This document shows, one piece after another, positions 24,271-32,416 of a stretch of DNA of 64,000 nt (position 1 is the first letter of the stretch; each line of letters opens with the position of its first letter). Made by a program: the position numbers and the translations under genes. Below the pieces are notes generated by a model that was not told where the DNA came from, searched no databases, and saw only the letters and a list, made by a program, of their open reading frames with translations. The DNA is from Sphingomonas_B tabacisoli (GTDB lineage Bacteria; Pseudomonadota; Alphaproteobacteria; Sphingomonadales; Sphingomonadaceae), in contig NZ_JBHUDY010000001.1 in NCBI RefSeq assembly GCF_042678385.1, forward strand, positions 2,046,001-2,110,000, written 5' to 3'.

Positions 24271-25218
24271 TCAGAGCGTGCCCATTTTCAGGAATTTGGC
24301 GCGGCGGTCTGCGCGGAGCGCGTCACGATCCAACGGCGCGAGTTCGTCCAGCGCGCCGCGAATGGCAGCCCCCAGCGTATCGATCGCAACATCGGGGTCG
24401 CGGTGCGCGCCGCCGACGGGCTCGAGCACGATGCCGTCGATGATGCCGAGTCCCTTCAGGTCCTGTGCGGTGATCTTCATCGCCTCGGCAGCGGCCGGCG
24501 CCTGGTCCGAGGTGCGCCACAGGATAGAAGCGCAGCCCTCCGGCGAGATTACCGAATAGACCGCGTGCTCGAACATCAGCACGCGGTTGGCGGCGGCCAG
24601 CGCGATCGCGCCGCCCGAGCCGCCTTCGCCCACAACGGCCGCCACCATCGGCACGCCGAGCGCCAGGCATTGCTCGGTCGAGCGGGCGATCGCTTCCGCC
24701 TGGCCGCGCTCTTCGGCCTGCACGCCGGGAAAAGCGCCCGAGGTATCGACCAAAGTCACGACCGGCAGACCGAAACGGTCGGCCATCTGCATCAGCCGGA
24801 TCGCCTTGCGGTAACCTTCGGGCTTACCCATGCCGAAATTGTGCTTGAGGCGGCTGGCGGTGTCGTCGCCTTTCTCGTGACCGATTACCATCACGCGCCG
24901 ACCGCCGAGCCGTCCGAAGCCGCCGATAATCGCCTGATCGTCGGCAAAGGCGCGGTCGCCCGCCAGCGGCATGAAATCGTCGATCAGCCGCGCCACATAG
25001 TCCTTGAAGTGCGGCCGCGCCGGATGGCGGGCGACCTGCGTCTTCTGCCAGGGGGTGAGCTTGGCATAGGTGTCGCGCAGCAGCTTGTCGGCCTTGGCCT
25101 GCAGCCGGCCGATCTCCGCATCGATATCGACCTGGCCGCCTGCCGCGGTCTCGCGCAGTTCGGCGACCCGGGCCTCAAGCTCGGCGATCGGTTTTTCGAA
25201 ATCGAGGAAGCTGATCAT
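24271..25218 (-). CDS. accA: Acetyl-CoA carboxylase carboxyltransferase subunit alpha
   Basis: 315 residues, the normal AccA length. Forms the carboxyltransferase with AccD and makes malonyl-CoA for fatty-acid synthesis. The N-terminus FLDFEKPIAELEARVAELRE and the crotonase-fold core (GGFGRLGGRRVMVIGHEKG, MRLMQMADRFG-like segment, GEGGSGGAIALA, SVISPEGCASILWR) are typical. It is followed upstream on the same strand by xerD after 12 bp, so it may share that transcript. Confidence 0.97.
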   Translation of the reverse strand: MISFLDFEKPIAELEARVAELRETAAGGQVDIDAEIGRLQAKADKLLRDTYAKLTPWQKTQVARHPARPHFKDYVARLIDDFMPLAGDRAFADDQAIIGGFGRLGGRRVMVIGHEKGDDTASRLKHNFGMGKPEGYRKAIRLMQMADRFGLPVVTLVDTSGAFPGVQAEERGQAEAIARSTEQCLALGVPMVAAVVGEGGSGGAIALAAANRVLMFEHAVYSVISPEGCASILWRTSDQAPAAAEAMKITAQDLKGLGIIDGIVLEPVGGAHRDPDVAIDTLGAAIRGALDELAPLDRDALRADRRAKFLKMGTL

Positions 25219-25230
25219 TGGCCGCGCGGG

Positions 25231-26130
25231 TTAGGAGCGGCGGGGCCGCTCGTCAACGAGCGGGTGGTTGGCGTTCACCAGCTCGACGAGGCGGCGCGAG
25301 TCGACATGCGTGTAGATTTGCGTCGTGGCGATGTCGGCATGGCCCAGCATCGCCTGCAAGGCACGCAGGTCCGCGCCCCCTTCCAACAGGTGCGTTGCGA
25401 AGGCGTGGCGCAGCCCGTGCGGGCCGACGCGATCCGGCGGCACGCCGGCTGCAGCGGCAAGCGCCTTCACGATCTGGAACAGCCGCACGCGGCTGAGATG
25501 CTTCTTGCCGGACGGGAACAGCCAGGGCTGGTCCGAGGGCACCAGCTCCCGCCAGCGCGCGACGGCGGCGCGGGCGCGGTCGGAAATCGGCACCAGCCGC
25601 TCGCGCCCGCCTTTGCCCTTCAGGATGATGAACGGGCGGTCGCTGGCAATGGCATTGCGCGGGAGCGAGACCAGCTCCGTCGCGCGCAGCCCCGAGCCGT
25701 AGAGCAGCTCGATCAACGCCGCGAGCCGGATGTCGGCCACTGGCGGATGCTCGGCCCCGAGCCGCCGGTCGATCTCCGCGAAGATGCGGTCGACATCGTC
25801 ATGGCCGATCACTTTCGGCAGCGGGCGGGCAGCGCTCGGCCGCGGCAGTCCCTTGCCCGGATCGTCCGAACGGAAACCCTCTTCCTGCAGGAAAGCGAAG
25901 AAGCGCCGCAGCGCCGCCGATTTGCGCGCAACGGTCGAGCGGGCAAGCCGCATCCATTGCTCCGCAACGCGCGCGATCGCCGCCTCGTCCGCCGTGGCGA
26001 GCGAGCCCGCCAGCAGTTCGGACGCTTTCTCCAGGTCAGTGCGGTAGGCGAGGATCGTGTTGCGGGCGGCGCCGGCCTCAGCCGCCAGCATTTCGAGGAA
26101 GCGGCCGATCAGCTCCCGGTCGCCGCTCAC
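25231..26130 (-). CDS. xerD: Site-specific tyrosine recombinase XerD
   Basis: 299-residue recombinase that resolves chromosome dimers at dif together with XerC. The N-terminal SAM-like core-binding domain covers about 1-100. The catalytic residues are Arg149 (GSGLRATEL), Lys173, His238 and Arg241 (HGLRHAFATHLL), His264 (MLGHADI) and the nucleophile Tyr273 (QIYTHVD). No neighbouring att sites or cargo suggest an integrase role, so housekeeping XerD is the best call. Its ATG overlaps the stop of the unknown secreted-protein gene (ATGA). Confidence 0.95.
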   Translation of the reverse strand: MSGDRELIGRFLEMLAAEAGAARNTILAYRTDLEKASELLAGSLATADEAAIARVAEQWMRLARSTVARKSAALRRFFAFLQEEGFRSDDPGKGLPRPSAARPLPKVIGHDDVDRIFAEIDRRLGAEHPPVADIRLAALIELLYGSGLRATELVSLPRNAIASDRPFIILKGKGGRERLVPISDRARAAVARWRELVPSDQPWLFPSGKKHLSRVRLFQIVKALAAAAGVPPDRVGPHGLRHAFATHLLEGGADLRALQAMLGHADIATTQIYTHVDSRRLVELVNANHPLVDERPRRS

Positions 26131-27941
26131 GCCCGCGTGATGGCTTCGGCGGCGATCATCCGCGCCTCAGGCTCGCGCCCAACTCGCCGAAGCGCCGCGA
26201 CGATGTGCATCAGATACGCCGGATGCACCGCCTTCCACGACATGGTCTGCATGCCCGCCGCGGCCAGCAGCGCGACTGTCGCGGGCTGGTTCATCTTCGC
26301 GGCGTGATCGATCGCGCGCGTCCAGCTATTCTGCAAGCCAAGCGGCAGATGATTATCGGTGGCGAGGCTCTGCGCATCCTGCGGCGAAATGCGGCCGAGA
26401 CCTGCGAGGCCCGCGACGAGGAAAGCGCCCTTACGGCTGTCGTCCTTCTGCTCGCCGACATAGGCGCCGGCGCGGCGGGTGCTGATCGTGACTACCCGCC
26501 GCGGTGCGCCGACGGCGAGCAGCGCCCAGCCATCGTCGCCATCGTCGAGCTTGTCGCCGACCGCGCCCCATTTGGCGGCGGCATCGTCGAAGCCGGCCGT
26601 GAGCATCGCCGCGATGAAATTGTGCGCGTCGTCGGCTAGATCTTCGCTGGGCGCAAAGCGAGCGGCGGCGCGCGCTGTCAGCACAAGCCGTGCGTAGCGC
26701 TCGACATCCGTCTTTGGCTCGGTCCAGAGCGTCCGCAGCGCCTCGATGCGGCTGTTTTCGTCATCGCCGGAAAAGGCCGTGCGCAGGCGATAACCCGGCG
26801 TTTCCTCCAGATTATCGGGATCGGCCGCTTCATAGGCCTGGCCGATCAGGTCGCCATAGGCGGCGCTCGACAGCACGCCTAGGCTGGCCGCCCAGATGGC
26901 GGGCGCGAGCCGCTGTTCCGGCGCGATCATCGGCGCGCGGAACTGCCAAGCGCGGACGTGCGGTCCGACCGTGTCGAACAGCGGCGCGGGGATCGGCACG
27001 TTGACGGCATTGGCGAGGCCGAAACGCCAGGCAGTCAGATCGCCGACGCCGTCCCACTGGATGTTGATCGCACGGCGGCCGCCACCGACGCCGACGACTT
27101 TCTCGGCGAGCAGCAAGTCGATGCCCCGAGCCCGGCCGCGATGCCGTGCCGCGTCGATGATCGCGGAAGCCGTGCCGTTATCGCCCGACAAGGCGGCGCA
27201 CATCGCGCGCGCCAGATCCCAGCTCGTCTGGTCGGCGGTCGCGGGAACCTTGTCGGTCAGGGGACACATCGCCGCCGGATCGGCTGTCGCGAGCGCGGTC
27301 TGCTGCGCGACGTCGAACATCTTCGGGCTGAACCGGTCGACGTCGATGCTGGAAACCAGCAGCCGCGCCGCGTCCGCTTCGCCCATGCGCAGCAGCAGCC
27401 AGGCGCGCTCGGCAACCCAGTCCGGGCCTTCGATGCCTGCCGGCGTCGGCGCCTGGCTCAGCAAGGTGCGGCGGAGCAGGATCTGTCCCCAGCGCGAAGC
27501 GACCGGCGCCTTGATATCCCGCATCAGCGTCGAGGCGAAGCGTCCGTCGACCGTGCCCCATTCGTCGGCCGCATAGCCGCCATTGTCCGGCGTCAGCACC
27601 CCGACCAGATCGGGGTTGCGCCGCGCCGCCTCGGGCAGATCGAACGGTTTGGCCTGGGCGGTCTGCTCCTCGTCCGTCTGCTGGTCTTCCTCGCCGGTCG
27701 CCTGCGCGTCTTCGGCAGCGACGACGTTGTCCGCGCCCGGCGCTCCGGGAACGCCCGGTTGCGCGGCGGGCGGTGTCGCCTCGCCCGGAGCGGGCGTCGG
27801 CGAGACGGGCTGGTCGCCAAAGCCGGGCGGCAGCAGCGATTCGGGCTGGTCCTGCTGACCGATCGCCGGAATCGCGAAGGCGCCGAGCGCGGCGGCCAGC
27901 GCCACCCCGCCCAGCAGCCGCTTACTTACCCAGTTTCTCAT
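26127..27941 (-). CDS. Conserved secreted protein of unknown function, translationally coupled to xerD
   Basis: 604 residues. An N-terminal signal peptide (MRNWVSKRLLGGVALAAALG through AIPAIGQQ) is followed by a Pro/Ala/Glu/Gln-rich low-complexity stretch to about residue 100. The rest is a large, mostly helical region rich in Ala and Trp, with recurring short helical segments such as AWLLLRMGEADAARLL and AARFAPSEDLADDA. These look like a tetratricopeptide-type solenoid without a clear consensus. I do not recognise the family. The stop overlaps the xerD start, and a 43-residue membrane-protein gene overlaps its own start by 20 nt. The gene is probably periplasmic or envelope-associated. Confidence 0.75.
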   Translation of the reverse strand: MRNWVSKRLLGGVALAAALGAFAIPAIGQQDQPESLLPPGFGDQPVSPTPAPGEATPPAAQPGVPGAPGADNVVAAEDAQATGEEDQQTDEEQTAQAKPFDLPEAARRNPDLVGVLTPDNGGYAADEWGTVDGRFASTLMRDIKAPVASRWGQILLRRTLLSQAPTPAGIEGPDWVAERAWLLLRMGEADAARLLVSSIDVDRFSPKMFDVAQQTALATADPAAMCPLTDKVPATADQTSWDLARAMCAALSGDNGTASAIIDAARHRGRARGIDLLLAEKVVGVGGGRRAINIQWDGVGDLTAWRFGLANAVNVPIPAPLFDTVGPHVRAWQFRAPMIAPEQRLAPAIWAASLGVLSSAAYGDLIGQAYEAADPDNLEETPGYRLRTAFSGDDENSRIEALRTLWTEPKTDVERYARLVLTARAAARFAPSEDLADDAHNFIAAMLTAGFDDAAAKWGAVGDKLDDGDDGWALLAVGAPRRVVTISTRRAGAYVGEQKDDSRKGAFLVAGLAGLGRISPQDAQSLATDNHLPLGLQNSWTRAIDHAAKMNQPATVALLAAAGMQTMSWKAVHPAYLMHIVAALRRVGREPEARMIAAEAITRA

Positions 27942-28053
27942 TCGGGATCGTCTTTTCCACGCGCGTCAGCGGCTTTTCGGTGTTCTTGCCGGAGAGATAC
28001 CAGAGCCCGCCAACGACGAGCACGATCAGGAGAAGAGGGACGATCAAACGCAT
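27922..28053 (-). CDS. Small single-pass membrane protein (43 residues)
   Basis: ATG at 28053 gives MRLIVPLLLIVLVVGGLWYL, a clear membrane helix, then SGKNTEKPLTRVEKTIPNEK and a stop at 27922. It overlaps the start of the 604-residue gene by 20 nt, in a different frame, which is typical of translational coupling. The hydrophobic N-terminus and charged C-terminus would leave a short tail outside or in the periplasm. No family is recognised. The consistent codon use and the coupling make it likely real. Confidence 0.65.
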   Translation of the reverse strand: MRLIVPLLLIVLVVGGLWYLSGKNTEKPLTRVEKTIPNEKLGK

Positions 28054-28166
28054 GGCGCCGAGCTAGCAGAGGGGCGAAAGCCGGGCAATCGGGATCGCGC
28101 GCGGTGGGTGCGAGGGGCCTTAAGTTCACAAAACATCCTGGGTCATCCGACAAACAGCCATATTCC

Positions 28167-28275
28167 CGTCAACCCGGCCTTGAGCCGGGGTCCCGCTTCT
28201 TCTTTCTTTCGACAATCGCGCCGACGCTCACCCAGGAAAACGAAAGCGGGACCCCGGCTCAAGGCCGGGTTGACG
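28167..28275. repeat. CGTCAACCCGG-type intergenic repeat
   Basis: Second copy of the CGTCA...TGACG palindrome family. The outer arms CGTCAACCCGGCCTTGAGCC and its complement are nearly perfect over about 33 nt each (28167-28199 with 28243-28275). A variable central part lies between. It occupies the 300-bp gene-free gap between the small membrane protein and the acyl-CoA dehydrogenase; nothing else was recognised in that gap. Confidence 0.85.
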
Positions 28276-28354
28276 GTGGTAACGGTTGGGTTTCAAATGC
28301 CCGCACTATGTCGTTTGCGGATTGCGCGCGTTTGGACCCAGACTCGCTCCGTAG

Positions 28355-30157
28355 TTAAGCCGCCCGGACGAATGCCTCCGGCGGCAGCGCCATCATCGCA
28401 TCTGCGCCGCCTTCGATTTCCTTGCGCAGACCCAGCGCGCGAGGAGCGATGCGGTCGAACCAGAAGCGCGCGGTGGTGAGCTTGGCTTCCAGGAACGCCT
28501 GGTCGCCTTCGCCGGCGTCGAGCTGGGCCTGGGCGGCGCGGGCCATGCGCAGCCACATGAGGCCGACCGCGACGATGCCCAACAGGTGCATATAGGGCAC
28601 GGCGCCCGCACCGGCGTTGTTCGGGTTCGCGAAACCGTTCTGCATCAACCACATGGTCGCCGCCTGCAGCTCGGCAAGGCTGGCGCCCAGCCCTTCGGCT
28701 AGCTTCGCCTGCGGGCCGCCCTGGGCCGACGCGACCTCGTCCTGCGCCAAGGCGAAAAAGGCCTGGATCGCCGCTCCGCCCTTCGACGGCAGCTTGCGGC
28801 CGACCAGGTCCATCGCCTGCACGCCGTTGGTGCCTTCGTAGATCATCGCGATTCGGGCATCGCGGACATATTGCTCCATGCCCCATTCGGCGATGTAGCC
28901 ATGGCCGCCATAGACCTGCTGACTGTCGGTCGCGATCCGGTAGCCCATGTCGGTGCCGAAGCCCTTGATGACCGGGGTGAGCAGGCTGACCAGCGCGTCG
29001 GCCTTTTCGCGCTCCTCGTCGCTCGGCGCCTTGTGGCTCAAGTCGACGAGCAGCGCCCCCCAGAGGCACAGCGCGCGCAGCCCTTCGGTCAGCGCCTTGC
29101 CTTCCATCAGCATGCGGCGGACGTCGGGGTGGACGAACAGCGGGTCGGCTTTTTCCTGCGGTTCGGCGGGGCCGGTGAGCGCCCTGCCCTGCCGGCGGTC
29201 GTGCGCGTAGGTGACGGCGTTCTGATAGGCGACTTCGCCGACGCCCAGGCCCTGCAGCCCGACGCCGAGGCGCGCCGCGTTCATCATGATGAACATCGCG
29301 GCCAGGCCCTTCATCTCCTCGCCGATCAGATAGCCGACGGCGCCGTCATAGTTCATCACGCAGGTGGAATTGCCGTGAATGCCCATCTTGTGCTCGATCG
29401 AGCCGCAGGAGACGGCGTTGCGCTCGCCGAGGCTGCCGTCCGGGTTCACCAGCACCTTCGGCACGATGAACAGGCTGATGCCTTTGACGCTGTCTGGTGC
29501 GTCGGGCGTCTTGGCGAGGACGAGGTGGATGATGTTCTCGGTCAGGTCGTGCTCGCCGGCCGAGATGAAGATCTTGGTGCCGGTGATGCGATAGGTTCCG
29601 TCCGCCTGCGGCTCCGCCTTGGTCTTGATGAGGCCGAGGTCCGTTCCGCATTGCGGCTCGGTCAGGTTCATCGTGCCGCCCCATTCGCCCGAGATCATCT
29701 TCGGCGCATAGAGGGCTTTCTGCTCGTCCGATCCCTTGACCAGGATCGCGGCCGTCGCGCCGGCGGTGAGGCCCGGATACATCATGAAGGCCATGTTGGC
29801 GGAGATCGCGAACTCCTCGAACGCGGTCATCACGACGTGGGGCAAGCCCTGGCCGCCATATTCCTCCGAGCCTGACAAGGTTGGCCAGCCCGCTTCGACG
29901 AACTGCTTATAGGCCTCCTTGAAGCCCGTGGGCGTGGTGACCGAGCCGTCCGCATTGCGCGTGCAGCCTTCCTTGTCGCCGACCTGGTTCAGCGGGAACA
30001 ACACCTCGGCGACGAAGCGGCCGCCTTCGTTCAGCACCGCGTCGATCGTGTCCGCAGTCGCGTTCTCGAAGCCCGGCAGGTTGGCGTAGCGGTCGAGGCC
30101 GATCACATGATCGAGGATGAAGCGCGTGTCGCGCACGGGCGGTGTGTAGCTGGGCAT
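28355..30157 (-). CDS. Acyl-CoA dehydrogenase (600-residue, DmdC/AcdB-like class)
   Basis: FAD enzyme that introduces the alpha-beta double bond into an acyl-CoA. Its length of 600 residues, about 200 longer than short/medium-chain enzymes, and the start MPSYTPPVRDTRFILDHVIG place it with 3-methylthiopropanoyl-CoA dehydrogenase-like and very-long-chain-like bacterial enzymes. The catalytic Glu is in IYEGTNGVQAMDL. The FAD-binding region includes MNLTEPQCGTDLGLIKTKA. The C-terminal domain (ATMWLMQNGFANP...) is characteristic of the long class. Start ATG 30157 has GGGGGAGA upstream. The MerR regulator gene lies upstream on the same strand beyond a palindromic repeat. Confidence 0.9.
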   Translation of the reverse strand: MPSYTPPVRDTRFILDHVIGLDRYANLPGFENATADTIDAVLNEGGRFVAEVLFPLNQVGDKEGCTRNADGSVTTPTGFKEAYKQFVEAGWPTLSGSEEYGGQGLPHVVMTAFEEFAISANMAFMMYPGLTAGATAAILVKGSDEQKALYAPKMISGEWGGTMNLTEPQCGTDLGLIKTKAEPQADGTYRITGTKIFISAGEHDLTENIIHLVLAKTPDAPDSVKGISLFIVPKVLVNPDGSLGERNAVSCGSIEHKMGIHGNSTCVMNYDGAVGYLIGEEMKGLAAMFIMMNAARLGVGLQGLGVGEVAYQNAVTYAHDRRQGRALTGPAEPQEKADPLFVHPDVRRMLMEGKALTEGLRALCLWGALLVDLSHKAPSDEEREKADALVSLLTPVIKGFGTDMGYRIATDSQQVYGGHGYIAEWGMEQYVRDARIAMIYEGTNGVQAMDLVGRKLPSKGGAAIQAFFALAQDEVASAQGGPQAKLAEGLGASLAELQAATMWLMQNGFANPNNAGAGAVPYMHLLGIVAVGLMWLRMARAAQAQLDAGEGDQAFLEAKLTTARFWFDRIAPRALGLRKEIEGGADAMMALPPEAFVRAA

Positions 30158-30175
30158 TTTCTCTCCCCCTTCTAT

Positions 30176-30253
30176 CGTCACCCCGGCCTTGAGCCGGGGT
30201 CCCGCTTTCCAAGGAAAGAAGAAGCGGGATGCCGGATCAAGTCCGGCATGACG
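30176..30253. repeat. CGTCACCCCGG-type intergenic repeat
   Basis: Third copy of the CGTCA...TGACG family: CGTCACCCCGGCCTTGAGCC block, a short centre, then GCGGGATGCCGGATCAAGTC and CGGCATGACG. It fills the space between the MerR gene stop and the acyl-CoA dehydrogenase start, immediately upstream of the latter's Shine-Dalgarno. Confidence 0.85.
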
Positions 30254-30255
30254 AG

Positions 30256-30681
30256 TTAATGGCTCGCCTGAGCCTCGACCTGTTCGACCATTTTCACGAA
30301 GCGCACGAGCTCGTCGATCTGCGCCTCGATATCCACGCGCTGGCGCTTCAGCAGCTCGATCCGCGCATTGCACTTCTCGATCGTCACCTTGCGCTGCATG
30401 TGGCGGCCGTCGCCGACGTCGTAGAGGTCGATCATCTCGCGGATTTCGGCGAGGCTGAAGCCGGTGCGCTTGGCCCGCAGGATCCAGGCGAGCCGGGCGC
30501 GGTCGCGCTTGGTGTAGATGCGCGTGGTGCCGCGGCGGACCGGCTGGATCAGCCCTTCCTCTTCGTAGAAACGCAGCGCTCTCGGCGTCACGTCGAACTC
30601 TTCCGACAGGTCGGTGATCGAATATTGGTGCCGGTTTCGATTGTCCGGCGTATCGACGGTCGCGTGATGCTGAGTGGCCAT
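30256..30681 (-). CDS. MerR-family transcriptional regulator (LiuR-like)
   Basis: 141 residues. The winged helix DNA-binding part is YSITDLSEEFDVTPRALRFY followed by EEEGLIQPVRRGTTRIYTKRD, with a long dimerisation helix to the C-terminus and no metal-binding cysteine loop. This resembles LiuR-type regulators of branched-chain amino acid or acyl-CoA breakdown. The start chosen is the ATG at 30681 (MATQHHATV). Upstream sequence in frame is not conserved-looking. The neighbouring acyl-CoA dehydrogenase is a plausible target. Confidence 0.85.
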   Translation of the reverse strand: MATQHHATVDTPDNRNRHQYSITDLSEEFDVTPRALRFYEEEGLIQPVRRGTTRIYTKRDRARLAWILRAKRTGFSLAEIREMIDLYDVGDGRHMQRKVTIEKCNARIELLKRQRVDIEAQIDELVRFVKMVEQVEAQASH

Positions 30682-30844
30682 GCGCCGATAAAGCAGGCCA
30701 TTTACGTAAACGTCAAGCCAGGCGCGCGTTAACCGCGAATAGGGCCGCGGCATAAACCACCTCTTTACGGCCCGCCGCTATCCCCTTGCCCATCAGTGAT
30801 CTCGGATCGCCGCTTGGCGGAGCGCGACAGGCAGGGAAGAAGGA

Positions 30845-31513
30845 ATGAGTCAGGCGATCGAAACGGCCCGCAGCGAAGTGGTTGCGGACATGCTGATTTC
30901 GGTGGTGAGCGCGGATGGCAGCGCGAGCCATCGCTATCCGCGTGCCGACGCCCTGACTTCGGGGCCGGAAGCGATTCGCAACCTGGCCGACGCCGCCCAT
31001 TATCTGTGCGTGCTGCACGGCCGCTATCCGGGCGTGATCGACCATGCGGCGAGCAAGACCAAGCACCCCGCAGCGCTCGGCTGGCTTGCGGCTGCAGCTG
31101 AAGCGTTCGCTGCCGAACGCGCGCTGCTGACGAAACTCGCGGTGGCGACCGGCCCGTTGCCCAGCACGCCGCGTCAGGCGGAATGCGAAGCGGCCGTGCT
31201 GCAGCAGCGCCATGCGCTCGACATGCTCGCGCAATCGGAGCGCGCCGGCTGCGCCTTGGGCGCGGCCTTCGCGCTAGCGCTCGACTGGCAGCATGTGCGC
31301 GCCGTTCTCGAAGCGGCAGCGCGGCGCGTGTCGATCGCGCCGGGCGATTGCAGCCTGCCCGACGAGGAGGAAACCCGCACGGTGGCGATGGCGGTTGCCG
31401 ATACGCCGTCGTTCGAGCGCGCAATGAGCTTTGGCGCGCAGCAGCTGCTCGCCCAGCATCGCGGCCTGTGGGACCTGCTGGAAGCGCGGCAGCAGGCTCG
31501 CGCGGAGATTTGA
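30845..31513 (+). CDS. Alanine-rich hypothetical protein
   Basis: 222 residues beginning MSQAIETARSEVVADMLISV after GGAAGAAGGA. It is predicted soluble and mostly helical, with blocks such as AIRNLADAAHYLCVLHGRYPG and a C-terminal SFGAQQLLAQHRGLWDLLEA. No signal peptide, membrane helix or catalytic motif is seen, and I do not recognise the family with certainty. It is divergent from the MerR gene and 51 bp upstream of the MoxR ATPase, possibly co-transcribed with it. Confidence 0.7.
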   Translation: MSQAIETARSEVVADMLISVVSADGSASHRYPRADALTSGPEAIRNLADAAHYLCVLHGRYPGVIDHAASKTKHPAALGWLAAAAEAFAAERALLTKLAVATGPLPSTPRQAECEAAVLQQRHALDMLAQSERAGCALGAAFALALDWQHVRAVLEAAARRVSIAPGDCSLPDEEETRTVAMAVADTPSFERAMSFGAQQLLAQHRGLWDLLEARQQARAEI

Positions 31514-31535
31514 CCCTACCGTAAACGTCACCTAT

Positions 31536-31563
31536 CCCGGCCCTTCACTCAGGAAAGGCCGGG
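31536..31563 (+). promoter_or_regulatory. Hairpin overlapping the moxR ribosome-binding site
   Basis: CCCGGCC at 31536-31542 can pair with GGCCGGG at 31557-31563, directly next to the ATG at 31565. The Shine-Dalgarno AGGAAAGG (31551-31558) lies in the loop and the first stem bases, so folding would partly hide it. Confidence 0.4.
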
Positions 31564-31564
31564 C

Positions 31565-32416
31565 ATGCGTTTCGAAGGCACGCGGGATTATGTCGCCACC
31601 GACGATCTGAAAGTGGCGGTGAACGCCGCTGCGACGCTGCGCCGTCCGCTGCTGGTCAAAGGCGAGCCCGGCACCGGCAAGACCGTGCTGGCGCAGGAAG
31701 TTGCCAAGGCGATCGGCGCGCCGCTGATCGAATGGAACATCAAGTCGACGACCAAGGCCGCGCAGGGCCTGTACGAATATGACGCGGTGGCGCGGCTGCG
31801 CGACGGCCAGCTCGGCGATCCGCGCGTGCATGAGATTTCCAACTATATCCGCAAGGGAAAGCTGTGGGAGGCGTTCACCTCGCCCGAGCTGCCGGTGCTG
31901 CTGATCGACGAGATCGACAAGGCGGATATCGAGTTCCCGAACGACCTGCTGCACGAGCTCGATCGCATGGAGTTCCATGTGTACGAGACCAAGGAGACGG
32001 TGAAGGCCAAGGAGCGGCCGATCGTCGTCATCACGTCCAACAACGAGAAGGAACTGCCCGACGCCTTCCTGCGCCGCTGCTTCTTCCACTATATCAAGTT
32101 CCCGGACCGCGACACGATGCAGGCGATCGTCGACGTCCATTTCCCGGGCATCCAGAAAATCCTGGTCCAGCGGGCGATGGATATTTTCTACGAAGTCCGC
32201 GACGTGCCGGGATTGAAGAAGAAGCCGTCCACGAGCGAGCTGCTCGACTGGCTGAAGCTGCTGCTGCACGAGGACATGCCGCTGGACGTGCTGCAGAACC
32301 GCGACCCGACCAAAGCGATCCCGCCGCTGCACGGTGCGCTCTTGAAGAACGAGCAGGATGTGATGCTGTTCGAACGCCTCGCCTTCATGGCGAAACGGCA
32401 GGGTCGTCCGGGCTAA
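31565..32416 (+). CDS. MoxR-family AAA+ ATPase
   Basis: 283-residue AAA+ chaperone-like ATPase. Walker A is GEPGTGKT at 33-40, Walker B LLIDEIDK, sensor 1 VVITSNNEKELPDAF, and the arginine-finger region FLRRCFFHYIKFPD. This subgroup (CoxD/APE2220-like) generally works with a von Willebrand A partner of the CoxE type encoded next door to insert cofactors or remodel complexes. No such partner is present here: the next gene is a convergent transporter sharing CTAA at the stops. Confidence 0.92.
   Translation: MRFEGTRDYVATDDLKVAVNAAATLRRPLLVKGEPGTGKTVLAQEVAKAIGAPLIEWNIKSTTKAAQGLYEYDAVARLRDGQLGDPRVHEISNYIRKGKLWEAFTSPELPVLLIDEIDKADIEFPNDLLHELDRMEFHVYETKETVKAKERPIVVITSNNEKELPDAFLRRCFFHYIKFPDRDTMQAIVDVHFPGIQKILVQRAMDIFYEVRDVPGLKKKPSTSELLDWLKLLLHEDMPLDVLQNRDPTKAIPPLHGALLKNEQDVMLFERLAFMAKRQGRPG

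Noticed and set aside
25231..26130. Tyrosine recombinase as integrase of a genomic island
   Set aside because: Sequence motifs and coupling with a conserved envelope gene fit XerD; the tRNA-Arg is 8 kb away and no att-like duplication or foreign cargo is seen.
24403..26307. A 634-codon plus-strand open frame opposite accA and xerD
   Set aside because: Antisense of two well-recognised genes with intact catalytic motifs; composition is typical of a GC-driven shadow frame.
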